Source of the DNA: Clostridia bacterium
Lineage (GTDB): Bacteria; Bacillota; Clostridia; Oscillospirales; CAG-272
Length of the DNA stretch: 40,819 nucleotides
Direction: 5' to 3'
NCBI GenBank assembly: GCA_017407835.1
Contig: JAFQVV010000039.1
Location: 1 to 40,819 of the forward strand
This document shows, one piece after another, positions 15,334 through 24,210 of this stretch. The notes under the pieces are model-generated. The model saw nothing but the letters and a program-made list of their open reading frames with translations, did not search any database and had not been told where the DNA came from. Every line of letters begins with the position of its first letter. The first letter of the stretch is position 1. The translations under genes were made by a program, and so were the position numbers.

Positions 15334-16009
15334 GGGCTTGTTCGATGCAGAACTGGCAAGTGTGATCAGCCTGACCGATTTTTTGCTTTGTCTTGCCGTT
15401 TCCCTTGCGCTCGGTCTTTTGATGGCTCTGGCGTATATGTTTAAGACAAAATATACCAAAAGCTTTGTGATCACGCTTGCCCTGCTTCCCGCAGTTGTGT
15501 GTGTTGTGATTATGATGGTCAATGGAAATATCGGTGCGGGTGTTGCCGTGGCCGGTGCATTCAGTTTGGTTCGATTCCGTTCCGCACCCGGCTCTGCCCG
15601 AGAGATTGTTGCGATTTTTCTTGCGATGGGCACAGGTCTTGTGGTGGGCATGGGGTATCTTGCCTTTGCCGCACTGTTTGCCTTGATTATGTGTGCCGTG
15701 TTCGTTCTGTATAACAGCTTGAATTTCGGAACAAAAAAATCTCATGCAGCATATAAAACGGTGAAGATTACCATCCCCGAGGATCTTGACTATACAGGCG
15801 TGTTTGATGATATTTTTGCGGAATACACCACCGAGAATGAGTTGATCAAGGTCAAAACCCATAATATGGGGAGTATGTTCCGGCTCACATATAATGTTAC
15901 CCTTCGTGATACAATGAAGGAAAAAGAATTTATTGATCAATTGCGCATCAGAAACGGCAATTTGGAGATTATGGTTTCCAAACAGGAGAATACCCAAACA
16001 GAGCTTTGA
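15317..16009 (+). CDS. DUF4956 membrane protein
   Basis: A 230-aa protein with four or five hydrophobic segments in the first 145 residues and a soluble C-terminal alpha/beta part (about 150-225). The conserved core GNIGAGVAVAGAFSLVRFRSAPGSAREIVAIFLAMGTGLVVGMGYL marks DUF4956. This family is nearly always coded beside a VTC-domain protein, as here, with a 17-bp overlap that suggests coupled translation. A channel or export partner for the VTC product is a common guess but is unproved. Confidence 0.88.
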   Translation: MNAIFKGLFDAELASVISLTDFLLCLAVSLALGLLMALAYMFKTKYTKSFVITLALLPAVVCVVIMMVNGNIGAGVAVAGAFSLVRFRSAPGSAREIVAIFLAMGTGLVVGMGYLAFAALFALIMCAVFVLYNSLNFGTKKSHAAYKTVKITIPEDLDYTGVFDDIFAEYTTENELIKVKTHNMGSMFRLTYNVTLRDTMKEKEFIDQLRIRNGNLEIMVSKQENTQTEL

Positions 16010-16029
16010 GGCGGCAAGAGGAGTTGGCT

Positions 16030-18195
16030 ATGAAAATAAAACTGATATCCGCAATATTGGTTCTTATGCTGCTGGTTACCGGATGCAATGCCGCGGGCAA
16101 CGGAGATGTCGGCATTCCCGATAATGAGACTGTGGGCGGAACGACTGCCAACAATCGGCCTTCCAGCGATACCGGTGATTCGACGCCGGGGGAGACGGCA
16201 GATCTCGGGGATGACGGCAAGACATTCGGCGAGGCGGTGGAGGGGATGGGTGCGTATGCCGGCTATTTTGAGGGGGAATCCTCCGACATTACCATCAAGT
16301 GCTTGTCGGGCACAACCGGTGCATATCAGCTTGAGGGCACAACGCTGACCTTTACCCGAATTGCCCAAGAATCGGTTTATTCGATTTCGGGCACCTTCTC
16401 CGGAAATATTGTCATTGATGTTGGTGACGATTATAAATTCGACTTGGAGATGCACGGCCTCTCTCTTATCAGCCGGGAGACCAATCCGATTTTGATTGTC
16501 AGCGGTGACGAGGTTACCCTGACTGCCAAAAAGGATTACGAAAATTATATCTATGATATGCGTCCTGCCGTCGATTCGGCAGATGACACACGTTATTCCG
16601 GTGCAATACACGCCGATGTGGATCTGGAAATTGCCGGGAAGGGAAGCCTGACGGTGATCTCGGAAAATAACAACGGTGTTCACACAAAGGACGATCTTCA
16701 GGTCAAAAATCTCACACTGCTTGTTGCCTGTGTGGATAACGCGCTCAAAGGAAACGACAGTGTTGAGATCAATGGCGGAAATTTGACCTTAATTGCTTCT
16801 GCCGGTGATGGCATCAAAACCACAAACAGCAATATCTCCGATAAAGGCAATCAACGGGGAACGATTACGGTTGTCGGGGGGACGCACACCATATATGCCG
16901 CTTGTGACGGAATTGATGCCGCATACGATGCAATCATTGATGACACTGCAACTCTGCTCAACATCTATACCGATAAATATTCAAACTATTCCAAAGAAGT
17001 TACGGCAGTGTCTTCTGCGGAAAATTATATTCGATTTACAAGCAACCAGTACAGCTATTCGGTAAAGTACTACAATTCTGACAACGATTTCGTATGGGTA
17101 AATGCAGAGTATCACTCAAAAGTATCCGGGGGCAGGACCAATTATTATTACTATGTATTCCCAAAGATGTCCGGGTATAGCAAGATGCAGTTCTTTATCT
17201 ATTCGTCCGATATGGCGCAAGGGCAAGAGGAGGAGTATCTTGTTGCTTCCGATTATTTGACACCCAACAGCGGCTGCGATACATTTGCACTGACAAGCCG
17301 CGGAAATCAGCTCTCCTATAATTGGACGAATTACACGACCTCTATCCAAAGCGGCGGGTTTGGCGGATTCGGCGGATTTGGGGGAATGAACGACGGCAAC
17401 ACCGATAAGGGCGACCATTCAACCAAGGGCATCAAAGCCGCAAACGAAATTGTCATCCGGGCGGGTAAGGTGAACATCAAAGCATATGATGACGCACTTC
17501 ATGCAAACAATGACACATCGCTTGAGAACGGAGCTTTGCCGCTGGGCAATGTTACGATTAACGGCGGCGTGATCACCCTTTACAGCAATGACGATGGCAT
17601 TCATGCTGACGGCAAGGTCAATATTATGTCGGGTACTGTAAGCATAACCAACAGCTATGAGGGCATCGAAGGAAATCAGGTGAACATTTCGAGCGGCTAT
17701 ATTTCGATCATTGCCAAGGATGACGGAATGAACGGAACCACCACGGAAGGGACGGCTATCTCGATTGGGGGAGGAACCGTCTATATATACTGTACAGGAG
17801 ATGGAATTGACTCCAACAGCAGAACATCGTACAGCGGAATCTCTTTTTCGGGCGGTAAGACGGTTGTCATCTCCAACTCTTCGATGAACTCTGCCATCGA
17901 TACCGAAAAGGGATATGCGTATACCGGCGGTGCGGTTATTGCCATTATGCCGCGCGACGGAATGTCGAGTGAGGCCACCCATTGCTCGAATTTCTCGAGC
18001 ATCGGAAAAACCACAAGTATGTCTCTTTCTGCGGGGGATTATCTGATCGTTGGCATTGACGGTACGACAGCTGCGGTAAAGATGCCCAGCAGCCTATCGG
18101 CATATGTGATTGTTTTGGGTGACAGTGCTGCTTCCGTGAAAACCGAATCTTCGGTTTCTGCCGAGTTTGATGATAACGGTGTCGCTTGGTATTGA
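16030..18195 (+). CDS. Cthe_2159-type beta-helix carbohydrate-binding lipoprotein
   Basis: A 721-aa exported lipoprotein with lipobox LVTGC (Cys19) and a Gly/Thr-rich linker. The body is a long series of short strands of the form GVITLYSNDDGIHADGKVNI or GTVYIYCTGDGIDSNS: a right-handed parallel beta-helix as in Cthe_2159, a cellulose/pectin-binding, calcium-containing protein. The repeated (D/N)DG(I/M) corners are typical. The helix appears in two blocks, about 90-320 and 460-710, separated by a region with an FGGFGGFGG loop (17358 on). It follows the VTC and DUF4956 genes by 20 bp. GAGGAG precedes ATG 16030; an overlapping TTG at 16006 is less likely. It probably binds a surface or dietary polysaccharide. 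Confidence 0.85.
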   Translation: MKIKLISAILVLMLLVTGCNAAGNGDVGIPDNETVGGTTANNRPSSDTGDSTPGETADLGDDGKTFGEAVEGMGAYAGYFEGESSDITIKCLSGTTGAYQLEGTTLTFTRIAQESVYSISGTFSGNIVIDVGDDYKFDLEMHGLSLISRETNPILIVSGDEVTLTAKKDYENYIYDMRPAVDSADDTRYSGAIHADVDLEIAGKGSLTVISENNNGVHTKDDLQVKNLTLLVACVDNALKGNDSVEINGGNLTLIASAGDGIKTTNSNISDKGNQRGTITVVGGTHTIYAACDGIDAAYDAIIDDTATLLNIYTDKYSNYSKEVTAVSSAENYIRFTSNQYSYSVKYYNSDNDFVWVNAEYHSKVSGGRTNYYYYVFPKMSGYSKMQFFIYSSDMAQGQEEEYLVASDYLTPNSGCDTFALTSRGNQLSYNWTNYTTSIQSGGFGGFGGFGGMNDGNTDKGDHSTKGIKAANEIVIRAGKVNIKAYDDALHANNDTSLENGALPLGNVTINGGVITLYSNDDGIHADGKVNIMSGTVSITNSYEGIEGNQVNISSGYISIIAKDDGMNGTTTEGTAISIGGGTVYIYCTGDGIDSNSRTSYSGISFSGGKTVVISNSSMNSAIDTEKGYAYTGGAVIAIMPRDGMSSEATHCSNFSSIGKTTSMSLSAGDYLIVGIDGTTAAVKMPSSLSAYVIVLGDSAASVKTESSVSAEFDDNGVAWY

Positions 18196-18202
18196 CAAAT
18201 GC

Positions 18203-18238
18203 AGGGGTGCCGCGCGAATGAGCGCGACACCCCTTTTT
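18203..18238 (+). terminator. Terminator of the VTC-DUF4956-lipoprotein operon
   Basis: AGGGGTGCCGCGC (18203-18215) pairs with GCGCGACACCCCT (18222-18234) with one mismatch, followed by TTTTT. It shares the 10-mer GGTGCCGCGC with sites 390 and 5756. Confidence 0.88.
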
Positions 18239-18325
18239 CATGTAATTGCTTCAACGATACATTTGTTATTATTGCTGCAATCATGTAAAAGTTATTCGCT
18301 GAGGTCTGTTCCCCAAGCTAAACAG

Positions 18326-18366
18326 GACAAAAAATAACCCCTTGAAAACTTTGTGTTTTCAAGGGG
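18326..18366 (-). terminator. Terminator after tRNA-Ser
   Basis: Minus strand: perfect 12-bp arms CCCCTTGAAAAC / GTTTTCAAGGGG, then TTATTTTTT. It starts 2 bp after the tRNA-Ser gene. Confidence 0.88.
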
Positions 18367-18367
18367 A

Positions 18368-18456
18368 TGGCGGAGGGTGTGGGATTCGAACCCACGTGAG
18401 ATTGCTCTCAAACGGTTTTCAAGACCGCCTCGTTATGACCGCTTCGATAACCCTCC
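18368..18456 (-). tRNA. tRNA-Ser, anticodon TGA
   Basis: An 89-nt class II tRNA. The acceptor stem GGAGGGT pairs perfectly with ACCCTCC; the discriminator is G and CCA is encoded (18368-18370). The anticodon loop CTTGAAA gives TGA (Ser, UCA codons). A long variable arm (TTGAGAGCAATCTCA) is present, as expected for serine, and the T loop is GGTTCGAATCC. Confidence 0.96.
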
Positions 18457-18562
18457 CTGTGCGGGAAAGCTTTATTAGTTTAACACATCTTGCCGAAAAT
18501 GTCAAGGGGAGACGGCGAAAAAATCAACGGGGCTGCCATGTTCGCACAGCAGCCCTGTTTGC

Positions 18563-19795
18563 TCAATATCGGTTGTCAAAAACACGGGTGGATTTTTTCT
18601 CGCTGCGGGGAAGATCGCCGATATCCACAGGCTTGATCACCGCCTGAATGCCGATCTTGGCCTTGAAGCGTTCGCCGATGACGGCTTCCATGGCGTGCTT
18701 GTTTGCCCCCTCCTCAACCTCGACAAAGAGGGTGCAGACATCCTTTCCCATGAGGTGATCGATCATAAACTGATACTCGCTGGATGCACCGGCGAGGGTG
18801 GAGAGCAGCTCGTCGATCTGGCTGGGGAAGATGTTGACGCCCTTGACCTTCACCATGTCGTCGGTGCGGCCGAGGATGGTGTCGATGCGGGGATGGGGAT
18901 CGCCGCAGGGGCAGTCGCCGGGGATGATGCGGGTCAGGTCGTGGGTGCGGTAGCGAATGAGGGGGGCGCCCTGCTTGCGCAGGGTGGTGATCACCAGCTC
19001 GCCCAGCTCGCCGTCGGGGACGGGCTCGCCGGTCTTGGGATCGATGATCTCGAAGTAGATGAAGTCATCCCACAGGTGCATCCCACAGGCGTGCGAACAG
19101 CTCATACCGATGCCGGGACCGTAGACCTCGGTGAGGCCATAGATGTCGTAGAGCTCAACGCCAAGCTCGTCGGCGATGCGCTGGCGCATTTTTGCGCCCC
19201 AGCGCTCTGAGCCAATGATGCCTTTCTTGAGGTGGATCTTATCTCCGATGCCCCGCTTGGCGATTTCTTCGGCCAGCAGAAGTGCGTAGGAAGAGGTGGC
19301 GCAGAGCACGGTAGAGTGCAGGTCCTGCATCATCTGCAGCTGCTTATCGGTGTTGCCGGGACCCATGGGGATGACCATGGCACCCAGCCGCTCGGCGCCT
19401 GCCTGGAAGCCGATGCCTGCCGTCCACAGACCGTAGCCGGGGGTGATGTGCACCCGATCCAGGGGCGTGAGCCCGGCCATGCGGTAGCAGCGCTCGAACA
19501 TCTCGGCCCAGTCGGCCACGTCCTGGCGGGTGTAAGGGATGATGACGGGGATACCGGTGGTGCCGGAGGAGGAGTGGATGCGCACCACCTCTTCATCGGG
19601 CACGGCCTGAAGCCCCAGGGGATAGGCATCCCGCAGGTCACCCTTCCAGGTGAAGGGAAGCTTTTCAAAGTCGGTCTGGCTCCGGATGGATTCAACATCA
19701 ATCCCCGCCAGCTTGCGGGCATAGAATCCGTCCTGAGCGGTGAGACGGCGAAGCTGTTCTTTAATGAGGGCAAACTGGGTATCGTTCATTTTCAT
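18563..19795 (-). CDS. paaK: Phenylacetate-CoA ligase family adenylate-forming enzyme
   Basis: A 410-aa adenylate-forming enzyme of the PaaK family that joins aryl acetates to CoA with ATP. The P-loop-like motif HSSSGTTGIPVIIPYT, the A4/A5 region LYDIYGLTEVYGPG and the hinge segment GRTDDMVKVKGVNIFPSQID are present. The C-terminal domain runs to the end, with the catalytic Lys region RSEKKSTRVFDNR. It is the last gene of iorA-iorB-paaK, 5 bp after iorB with GGAGG in that junction. In this setting it may run towards aryl acetate plus ATP from the aryl-acetyl-CoA made by Ior, or activate indole- or phenylacetate. The 102 bp between its stop and tRNA-Ser contains a short hairpin. Confidence 0.92.
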   Translation of the reverse strand: MKMNDTQFALIKEQLRRLTAQDGFYARKLAGIDVESIRSQTDFEKLPFTWKGDLRDAYPLGLQAVPDEEVVRIHSSSGTTGIPVIIPYTRQDVADWAEMFERCYRMAGLTPLDRVHITPGYGLWTAGIGFQAGAERLGAMVIPMGPGNTDKQLQMMQDLHSTVLCATSSYALLLAEEIAKRGIGDKIHLKKGIIGSERWGAKMRQRIADELGVELYDIYGLTEVYGPGIGMSCSHACGMHLWDDFIYFEIIDPKTGEPVPDGELGELVITTLRKQGAPLIRYRTHDLTRIIPGDCPCGDPHPRIDTILGRTDDMVKVKGVNIFPSQIDELLSTLAGASSEYQFMIDHLMGKDVCTLFVEVEEGANKHAMEAVIGERFKAKIGIQAVIKPVDIGDLPRSEKKSTRVFDNRY

Positions 19796-19800
19796 GGCAG

Positions 19801-20385
19801 TTACCTCCGGCAGATGTAGTCGATAGCCCCCAGGTTGAGGGCGTGGAATTTTTCGGGGAGCCGTTCACGGACGGCGGCGCGGAGCTCATCGGGGGTGATC
19901 CCCAGCGCATCGGTTTTTGCCGCGGCGGCAAGGAGGGCGATGTTGAGCACACGAGGAGAGCCGCAGGCGACGATGATCTCCTCGGTGTCGAGGATGATCA
20001 GATTTTCCACCTGTTCGGCCAAATAGGTCAGCATATCCGCCCCGTTGTAGCTGCTGCCCGAGAGGGAAGCGGTGACGGGGGAGATGGGAGCGCGGCTGAC
20101 TACGGCAGTTCCACCGCGGCGGAGGTAGGGAAGACAACGCACCGCTTCGGCCGGTTCGAAACCCAGGAGCAGGTCGGCAGATCCCCGGGGAATGAGGGGA
20201 GAGTTGATGTGGTGTCCCACCCGAACGTGGCTGACCACACAGCCCCCCCGCTGAGCCATGCCGATGGTTTCGCTGGTGCGAACCTCAAGTCCCCCTCGCA
20301 TGGCGGCGTAGGCAATGAGCTTGGAGGCAAGGACGGTACCTTGACCGCCGACGCCGCAGAGAAGAATGCTTCTATTCTGTTCCAT
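19801..20385 (-). CDS. iorB: Indolepyruvate ferredoxin oxidoreductase, beta subunit
   Basis: A 194-aa gamma-type domain subunit of 2-oxoacid:ferredoxin oxidoreductases. Typical start ILLCGVGGQGTVLASKLIAYAA, then the SETIGMAQRGGCVVSHVRVG core and DLLLGFEPAEAVRCLPYL. Together with IorA it decarboxylates aryl pyruvates from Trp, Phe or Tyr to aryl-acetyl-CoA and reduces ferredoxin. The ATG lies one base after the iorA stop codon, and GGAGG lies in the end of iorA, so the two are translationally linked. Length is usual for the family. Confidence 0.93.
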   Translation of the reverse strand: MEQNRSILLCGVGGQGTVLASKLIAYAAMRGGLEVRTSETIGMAQRGGCVVSHVRVGHHINSPLIPRGSADLLLGFEPAEAVRCLPYLRRGGTAVVSRAPISPVTASLSGSSYNGADMLTYLAEQVENLIILDTEEIIVACGSPRVLNIALLAAAAKTDALGITPDELRAAVRERLPEKFHALNLGAIDYICRR

Positions 20386-20386
20386 G

Positions 20387-22207
20387 TCAGCGTACCTCCT
20401 TTTTTACGATGGCTCCGGTAGGGCAGTACTGGGCGCAAAGGGAGCAGCCAAAGCAGAGGGCGGGATCAATTCGCACCTGCTTGCCCTGCCGCACGGTGGC
20501 GGGGCAGCCCAGTTCACGCACACACTTGCCGCAGCCGATGCAGGCATCGGTGACGGTGTAGGTTGCGTTGGGCTTAGTCACGGCAATGCAGGGGGAGCGG
20601 AAGATCAGCGCTCGAACGCCCCGTTCACCTGCGGCGGCCTTCACTGCATCCACAGCGGCGGCCTGGTCCAGCGGATCAACGATGCGCAGAGAGGAGACAC
20701 CCAGAGCTTCCAGTACTCGCTCGATGGAGAGCTTTGCCGTCATTTCCCCCATCATGGTGCGCCCGGTGCCGGGGTGGGGCTGATGCCCCGTCATGGCGGT
20801 GGTGGAGTTGTCCAGTACGGTCAGGACAATGTCGGTGCCGTTGTAGACGGCGTTGACCACCCCTGTCATACCCGAGGCAAAGAAGGTGGAGTCACCGATG
20901 AAGGAGAAGCAGACCGCGTCCTTTTCCACCCGGCGCAGGCCCTGTGCGATGGTCACGTCGGCACCCATGCAGAGGCAGGTGTCCACCATGTCCAAAGGAG
21001 CGGCGTTGCCCAGGGTGTAGCACCCGATATCGCCGCAGAAGTAAGCCTTCTGCCCCAGCTCCTTCATGGCCCGCTTGACGGCGTAGAAGGAAGCGCGGTG
21101 GGGGCATCCGGCGCAGAGCACGGGGGGACGGACGGGCAGAGCAGGAGGCTCTGCCCGGTTCTCCGCTTTGGGGGCGGGCAGGCCAAGGAAGGCGGCGATG
21201 GCGGTGCGGAGCTGCTCCACGCTGTTCTCGCCCGCCTGAGGCATGGTGCCGTCCAGCTTGCCCCGGACGGTGACGGGCAGATGTGCCCGTCCGCAGCAGA
21301 GCAGCAGGGCCCGCTCAATCACAGGGTCAAGCTCCTCGGCCACAAGGATCTCGTCCTTGTCCCGCAGGAACGCGGATGTCAGTTGCTCGGGGAAGGGGTA
21401 GGGGGTGGCAATGCGGAGCAGGGGGACGTTCTCAGCTCCAAGCTGTTCCAGCGCCTCTTTGACATAGGCATAGCTGATGCCCCCGCAGGCAATGGCGCGG
21501 CGGCCGCCGGCGGTGTTCTCGGCGGTGTTGAGGGGATAGGCCGAGAATTTTTCGTCCAGCTCCCGCTCACGGTTTGCCAGCTTGATGTGGTTAAGATAGG
21601 ATGCCCGGGGGAAGATCACCCAGCGGGCGGGGTCCCGGACGAAGCCCTCGGGGGTATTGCGGAGGGGCTTGTCGGTGCGCTCCACGGGGGCGCATCCGTG
21701 GCAGACCCGGGTGGTGGGGCGGAAGAGCACGGGGGTACCGTACTGCTCGGAGAGGGCGAAGGCATCCCCGATCATGCGGTAGGCCTCCTCGGGGGAGGAG
21801 GGATCGAAAACGGGCAGATGCGCGAAGGCCGCAAAGGTGCGGGTGTCCTGCTCGGTCTGGGAGGAGATGGGGCCGGGATCGTCGGCGGAGACGATGACCA
21901 TGCCACCCTTGACACCCACATAGGCCAGGCTCATGAGGGGATCGGAGGCCACGTTAAGCCCCACCTGCTTCATGGTGACCAGCGTTCGCGCCCCGGCGTA
22001 GGCGGCTCCCGCCGCCACCTCAAGGGCGGCCTTTTCGTTCACCGACCACTCCACATATACATCGGGATTTTCCTTCTCCCGGCGGCGGGCTACCGTCTCT
22101 AAGATCTCGCTGGAGGGGGTGCCGGGATAACCCGTCACCACATTGACCCCCGCATCGAGAGCCCCCAGGGCAATGGCCTCATTGCCCATCAGAAATTCGG
22201 TTGACAT
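20387..22207 (-). CDS. iorA: Indolepyruvate ferredoxin oxidoreductase, alpha subunit
   Basis: A 606-aa subunit that carries the thiamine diphosphate site and two iron-sulfur clusters. The N-terminal pyrimidine-binding domain has GNEAIALGALDAGVNVVTGYPGTPSSE. The diphosphate domain has the GDIGCYTLG and FIGDSTFFASGMTGVVNAVYN motifs, including the GDS...N metal site. The C terminus is ferredoxin-like with Cys556, 559, 562, 568 and Cys585, 588, 591, 595. It oxidises indolepyruvate and related aryl pyruvates. ATG 22207 was chosen over a longer frame to 22285, because GAAGGAAG lies 9 bases before it and the upstream part is the T-box terminator. Expression is controlled by the T-box leader. Confidence 0.94.
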   Translation of the reverse strand: MSTEFLMGNEAIALGALDAGVNVVTGYPGTPSSEILETVARRREKENPDVYVEWSVNEKAALEVAAGAAYAGARTLVTMKQVGLNVASDPLMSLAYVGVKGGMVIVSADDPGPISSQTEQDTRTFAAFAHLPVFDPSSPEEAYRMIGDAFALSEQYGTPVLFRPTTRVCHGCAPVERTDKPLRNTPEGFVRDPARWVIFPRASYLNHIKLANRERELDEKFSAYPLNTAENTAGGRRAIACGGISYAYVKEALEQLGAENVPLLRIATPYPFPEQLTSAFLRDKDEILVAEELDPVIERALLLCCGRAHLPVTVRGKLDGTMPQAGENSVEQLRTAIAAFLGLPAPKAENRAEPPALPVRPPVLCAGCPHRASFYAVKRAMKELGQKAYFCGDIGCYTLGNAAPLDMVDTCLCMGADVTIAQGLRRVEKDAVCFSFIGDSTFFASGMTGVVNAVYNGTDIVLTVLDNSTTAMTGHQPHPGTGRTMMGEMTAKLSIERVLEALGVSSLRIVDPLDQAAAVDAVKAAAGERGVRALIFRSPCIAVTKPNATYTVTDACIGCGKCVRELGCPATVRQGKQVRIDPALCFGCSLCAQYCPTGAIVKKEVR

Positions 22208-22233
22208 CAGTATACACTTCCTTCTCGGCACGC

Positions 22234-22496
22234 AAAACAAAAAACTCCCGTCCACAATAGGACAGGAGATAACCTGCGGTGCCACCTAAATTTATTCTTG
22301 CGAATACGCTCACAGCACACATCCATGTGCTTCCCCGGGTAACGGTGGGGGACCGTCGCACCTACGCGCCGCCCTGCGGCATCGGCTTGCCCTCGTGAGC
22401 CCATTCGTCCCAACCACAGCACCGCTTTCCACCAGCCAGCGGTTCTCTTTGCCTGCGGAGAAGGGAGTACTCTCCTCACTCATCGGTTTGCAATAT
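22234..22496 (-). promoter_or_regulatory. T-box riboswitch upstream of iorA (specifier probably UGG, Trp)
   Basis: The minus-strand leader has the T-box core AGGTGGCACCGCAGG (22287-22273). A terminator follows, with CTCCTGTCC/GGACGGGAG arms and T6GT4 (22268-22234); the T-box core would form the competing antiterminator. At the 5' end, GATGAGTGAGGAGAGTA has the Stem I GA-rich motif, and GAGAACCGCTGGC...AAAGCGGT the distal Stem I arm. The Stem I base GTGAG/CTCAC places GAATGGG in the specifier loop, giving UGG (22403-22401) as the most natural codon. Uncharged tRNA would then relieve termination. The class is certain from the core; the exact codon is inference. Confidence 0.9.
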
Positions 22497-22502
22497 ATCG
22501 TT

Positions 22503-22531
22503 ATTATATCGCACTCGACAGAATTTGTCAA
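22503..22531 (-). promoter_or_regulatory. Consensus promoter of the iorA-iorB-paaK operon
   Basis: Minus strand: perfect TTGACA (22531-22526), 17-bp spacer, perfect TATAAT (22508-22503). Transcription would start near 22496, at the beginning of the T-box leader. Confidence 0.9.
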
Positions 22532-22564
22532 GTACCGCGTGGGATTTTGCCGGGGAAAAGGGAA

Positions 22565-22600
22565 AGAAAAACGCCCCGGCAGGCCTGCCTGCCGGGGGAG
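22565..22600 (-). terminator. Terminator of metA-comM
   Basis: Minus strand: CCCCGGCAGG / CCTGCCGGGG arms, then CGTTTTTCTTT. It lies 37 bp after the comM stop codon. Confidence 0.85.
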
Positions 22601-22636
22601 AAGAATCGGGCCGAGGGCATAAATTGCTGGAAGCGC

Positions 22637-24175
22637 TCATTCCCCCCAATACTTGCGGTCGAGGGAGCGGAGCTGGATGGCCTCGGCGATGTGGTCGGCG
22701 CGGATGATTTCACTGCGGTCCAGGTCGGCGATCGTTCGAGCCACCCGTACCAGGCGGTCATAGCCACGAGCCGAGAGCCCCAACTTGGTGTAGGCGCTGC
22801 GCAGGATCACCTTCCCCGCATCGTCGGGGGTGCAGTATTTGAAGAGCAGAGGTGCGCTGAGCCGGGCGTTGGAGAGCACCTTGTCTTCGGCCATGCGCTC
22901 ACGTGCGAAGGCCCGTGCCCCGTTCACCCGTTCCCGGATCACCGCCGAGGTTTCAGCGGAGGGGGCAGCCGAGAGATCGTCAAAGGAGGGGGCGGGCATC
23001 TCGATCTGAATGTCGATGCGGTCAAGCAAAGGTCCGCTGATGCGGGAGATGTACTTGCGGATGTCCTCCTTCTTGCAGGTGCACTTGCGGGTGGGATGGC
23101 CGAAATATCCGCACCGGCAGGGATTCATGGCACAGACCAGCATGAAGGACGCGGGGTAATAGACCCGTCCCGCGGTGCGGGTGATGGTGACACCCCCATC
23201 CTCTAGGGGCTGGCGAAGGGAGTCGGCCACCTGACGGTTGAACTCGGGTAGCTCGTCAAGGAAAAGCACGCCGTTGTGGGCGAGGGAAATCTCGCCGGGC
23301 ATCGGATTTGCACCGCCGCCCACCAGCGAGGGAGCGGACATGGTATGATGGGGCGAGCGGAAAGGGCGTGCCGTGAGGAGAGATACCCCCTCGGGCAGGA
23401 CACCCGCGATTGAGTGGAGCTTGGTGGATTCGACCGCCTCGGCAAAGGTGAAGGCGGGGAGGATGGAGGGCAAACGCTTCGCCAGCATGGATTTTCCGGT
23501 TCCGGGCGGGCCGATGAGCAGGATGTTATGCCCGCCCGCGGCGGCAATTTCCATGGCGCGCTTTGCCATGACCTGTCCTTTGACATCGGCAAAATCCAGC
23601 GGATGGGAGGCGGCAGCCTGCAGAAACGCATCGCGATCGGCGACAGAGGGTGTAATTTGCGCCTTCCCGCAGAGGTGTGCGAGCAGCTGAGCGACATTAC
23701 GCACGCCGTAGACGGTGAGCCCCTCCACCGCGGCGGCTTCGGGGGCGTTGGCTTCGGGGACAAAAACTTCGGTCTTTCCCGCTGCCTTTGCTGCCAGACA
23801 CATACACAACACGCCCCGCACAGGACGGATTTTACCCGAAAGAGAAAGCTCGCCGATCAGACAGGCGCGGTCGATGGGATATTCGGCGGGGAAGGCCCCG
23901 GCACAGCGCAGGACGGCCGCCATAATGGCCAGGTCAAAGCCGGCACCTTCCTTGCGGCGGTCGGCGGGCGCAAGATTAAGCGTGAGGGATAGATCGGGGA
24001 AGGGAATGCCGCTGTTCTCAATGGCGGCCCGTACACGTTCTTTTGCTTCGCGCACTGCTGCGTCGGGCAGACCGACAAGTTCAAATTGCGGAATGCGCTC
24101 GGCAGAGCTGCACTCGACTGTAACCAAAAAACCGTCAACGCCGAACAGTCCTGCGGCGTAAATGACCGAAAGCAT
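22637..24175 (-). CDS. comM: YifB/ComM-family Mg-chelatase-like AAA ATPase
   Basis: A 512-aa protein with the three-part ComM layout. The N-terminal Lon-protease-like fold has [22 protein letters not shown] and [24 protein letters not shown]. The AAA+ domain has Walker [22 protein letters not shown], Walker [13 protein letters not shown], and the family insert [16 protein letters not shown] Cys cluster ([20 protein letters not shown]) precedes the C-terminal Mg-chelatase-like part. ComM in other bacteria is a hexameric helicase that helps DNA branch migration during transformation. It follows metA by 35 bp and is probably co-transcribed with it. GGGAGG precedes the start. Confidence 0.94.
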   Translation of the reverse strand: MLSVIYAAGLFGVDGFLVTVECSSAERIPQFELVGLPDAAVREAKERVRAAIENSGIPFPDLSLTLNLAPADRRKEGAGFDLAIMAAVLRCAGAFPAEYPIDRACLIGELSLSGKIRPVRGVLCMCLAAKAAGKTEVFVPEANAPEAAAVEGLTVYGVRNVAQLLAHLCGKAQITPSVADRDAFLQAAASHPLDFADVKGQVMAKRAMEIAAAGGHNILLIGPPGTGKSMLAKRLPSILPAFTFAEAVESTKLHSIAGVLPEGVSLLTARPFRSPHHTMSAPSLVGGGANPMPGEISLAHNGVLFLDELPEFNRQVADSLRQPLEDGGVTITRTAGRVYYPASFMLVCAMNPCRCGYFGHPTRKCTCKKEDIRKYISRISGPLLDRIDIQIEMPAPSFDDLSAAPSAETSAVIRERVNGARAFARERMAEDKVLSNARLSAPLLFKYCTPDDAGKVILRSAYTKLGLSARGYDRLVRVARTIADLDRSEIIRADHIAEAIQLRSLDRKYWGE

Positions 24176-24210
24176 AGCAGTCCTCCCGTAAAGTCAGTGA
24201 TGTGAGCGGA

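Noticed and set aside
17352..17390. GGCGGATTTGG-like tandem repeat
   Set aside because: It encodes the FGGFGGFGG loop of the beta-helix lipoprotein and is ordinary low-complexity coding sequence.
20366..22102. 578-codon open frame on the plus strand
   Set aside because: It lies entirely opposite iorA, is Gly/Val/His-rich with no domain, and reflects the strong codon bias of the real gene.
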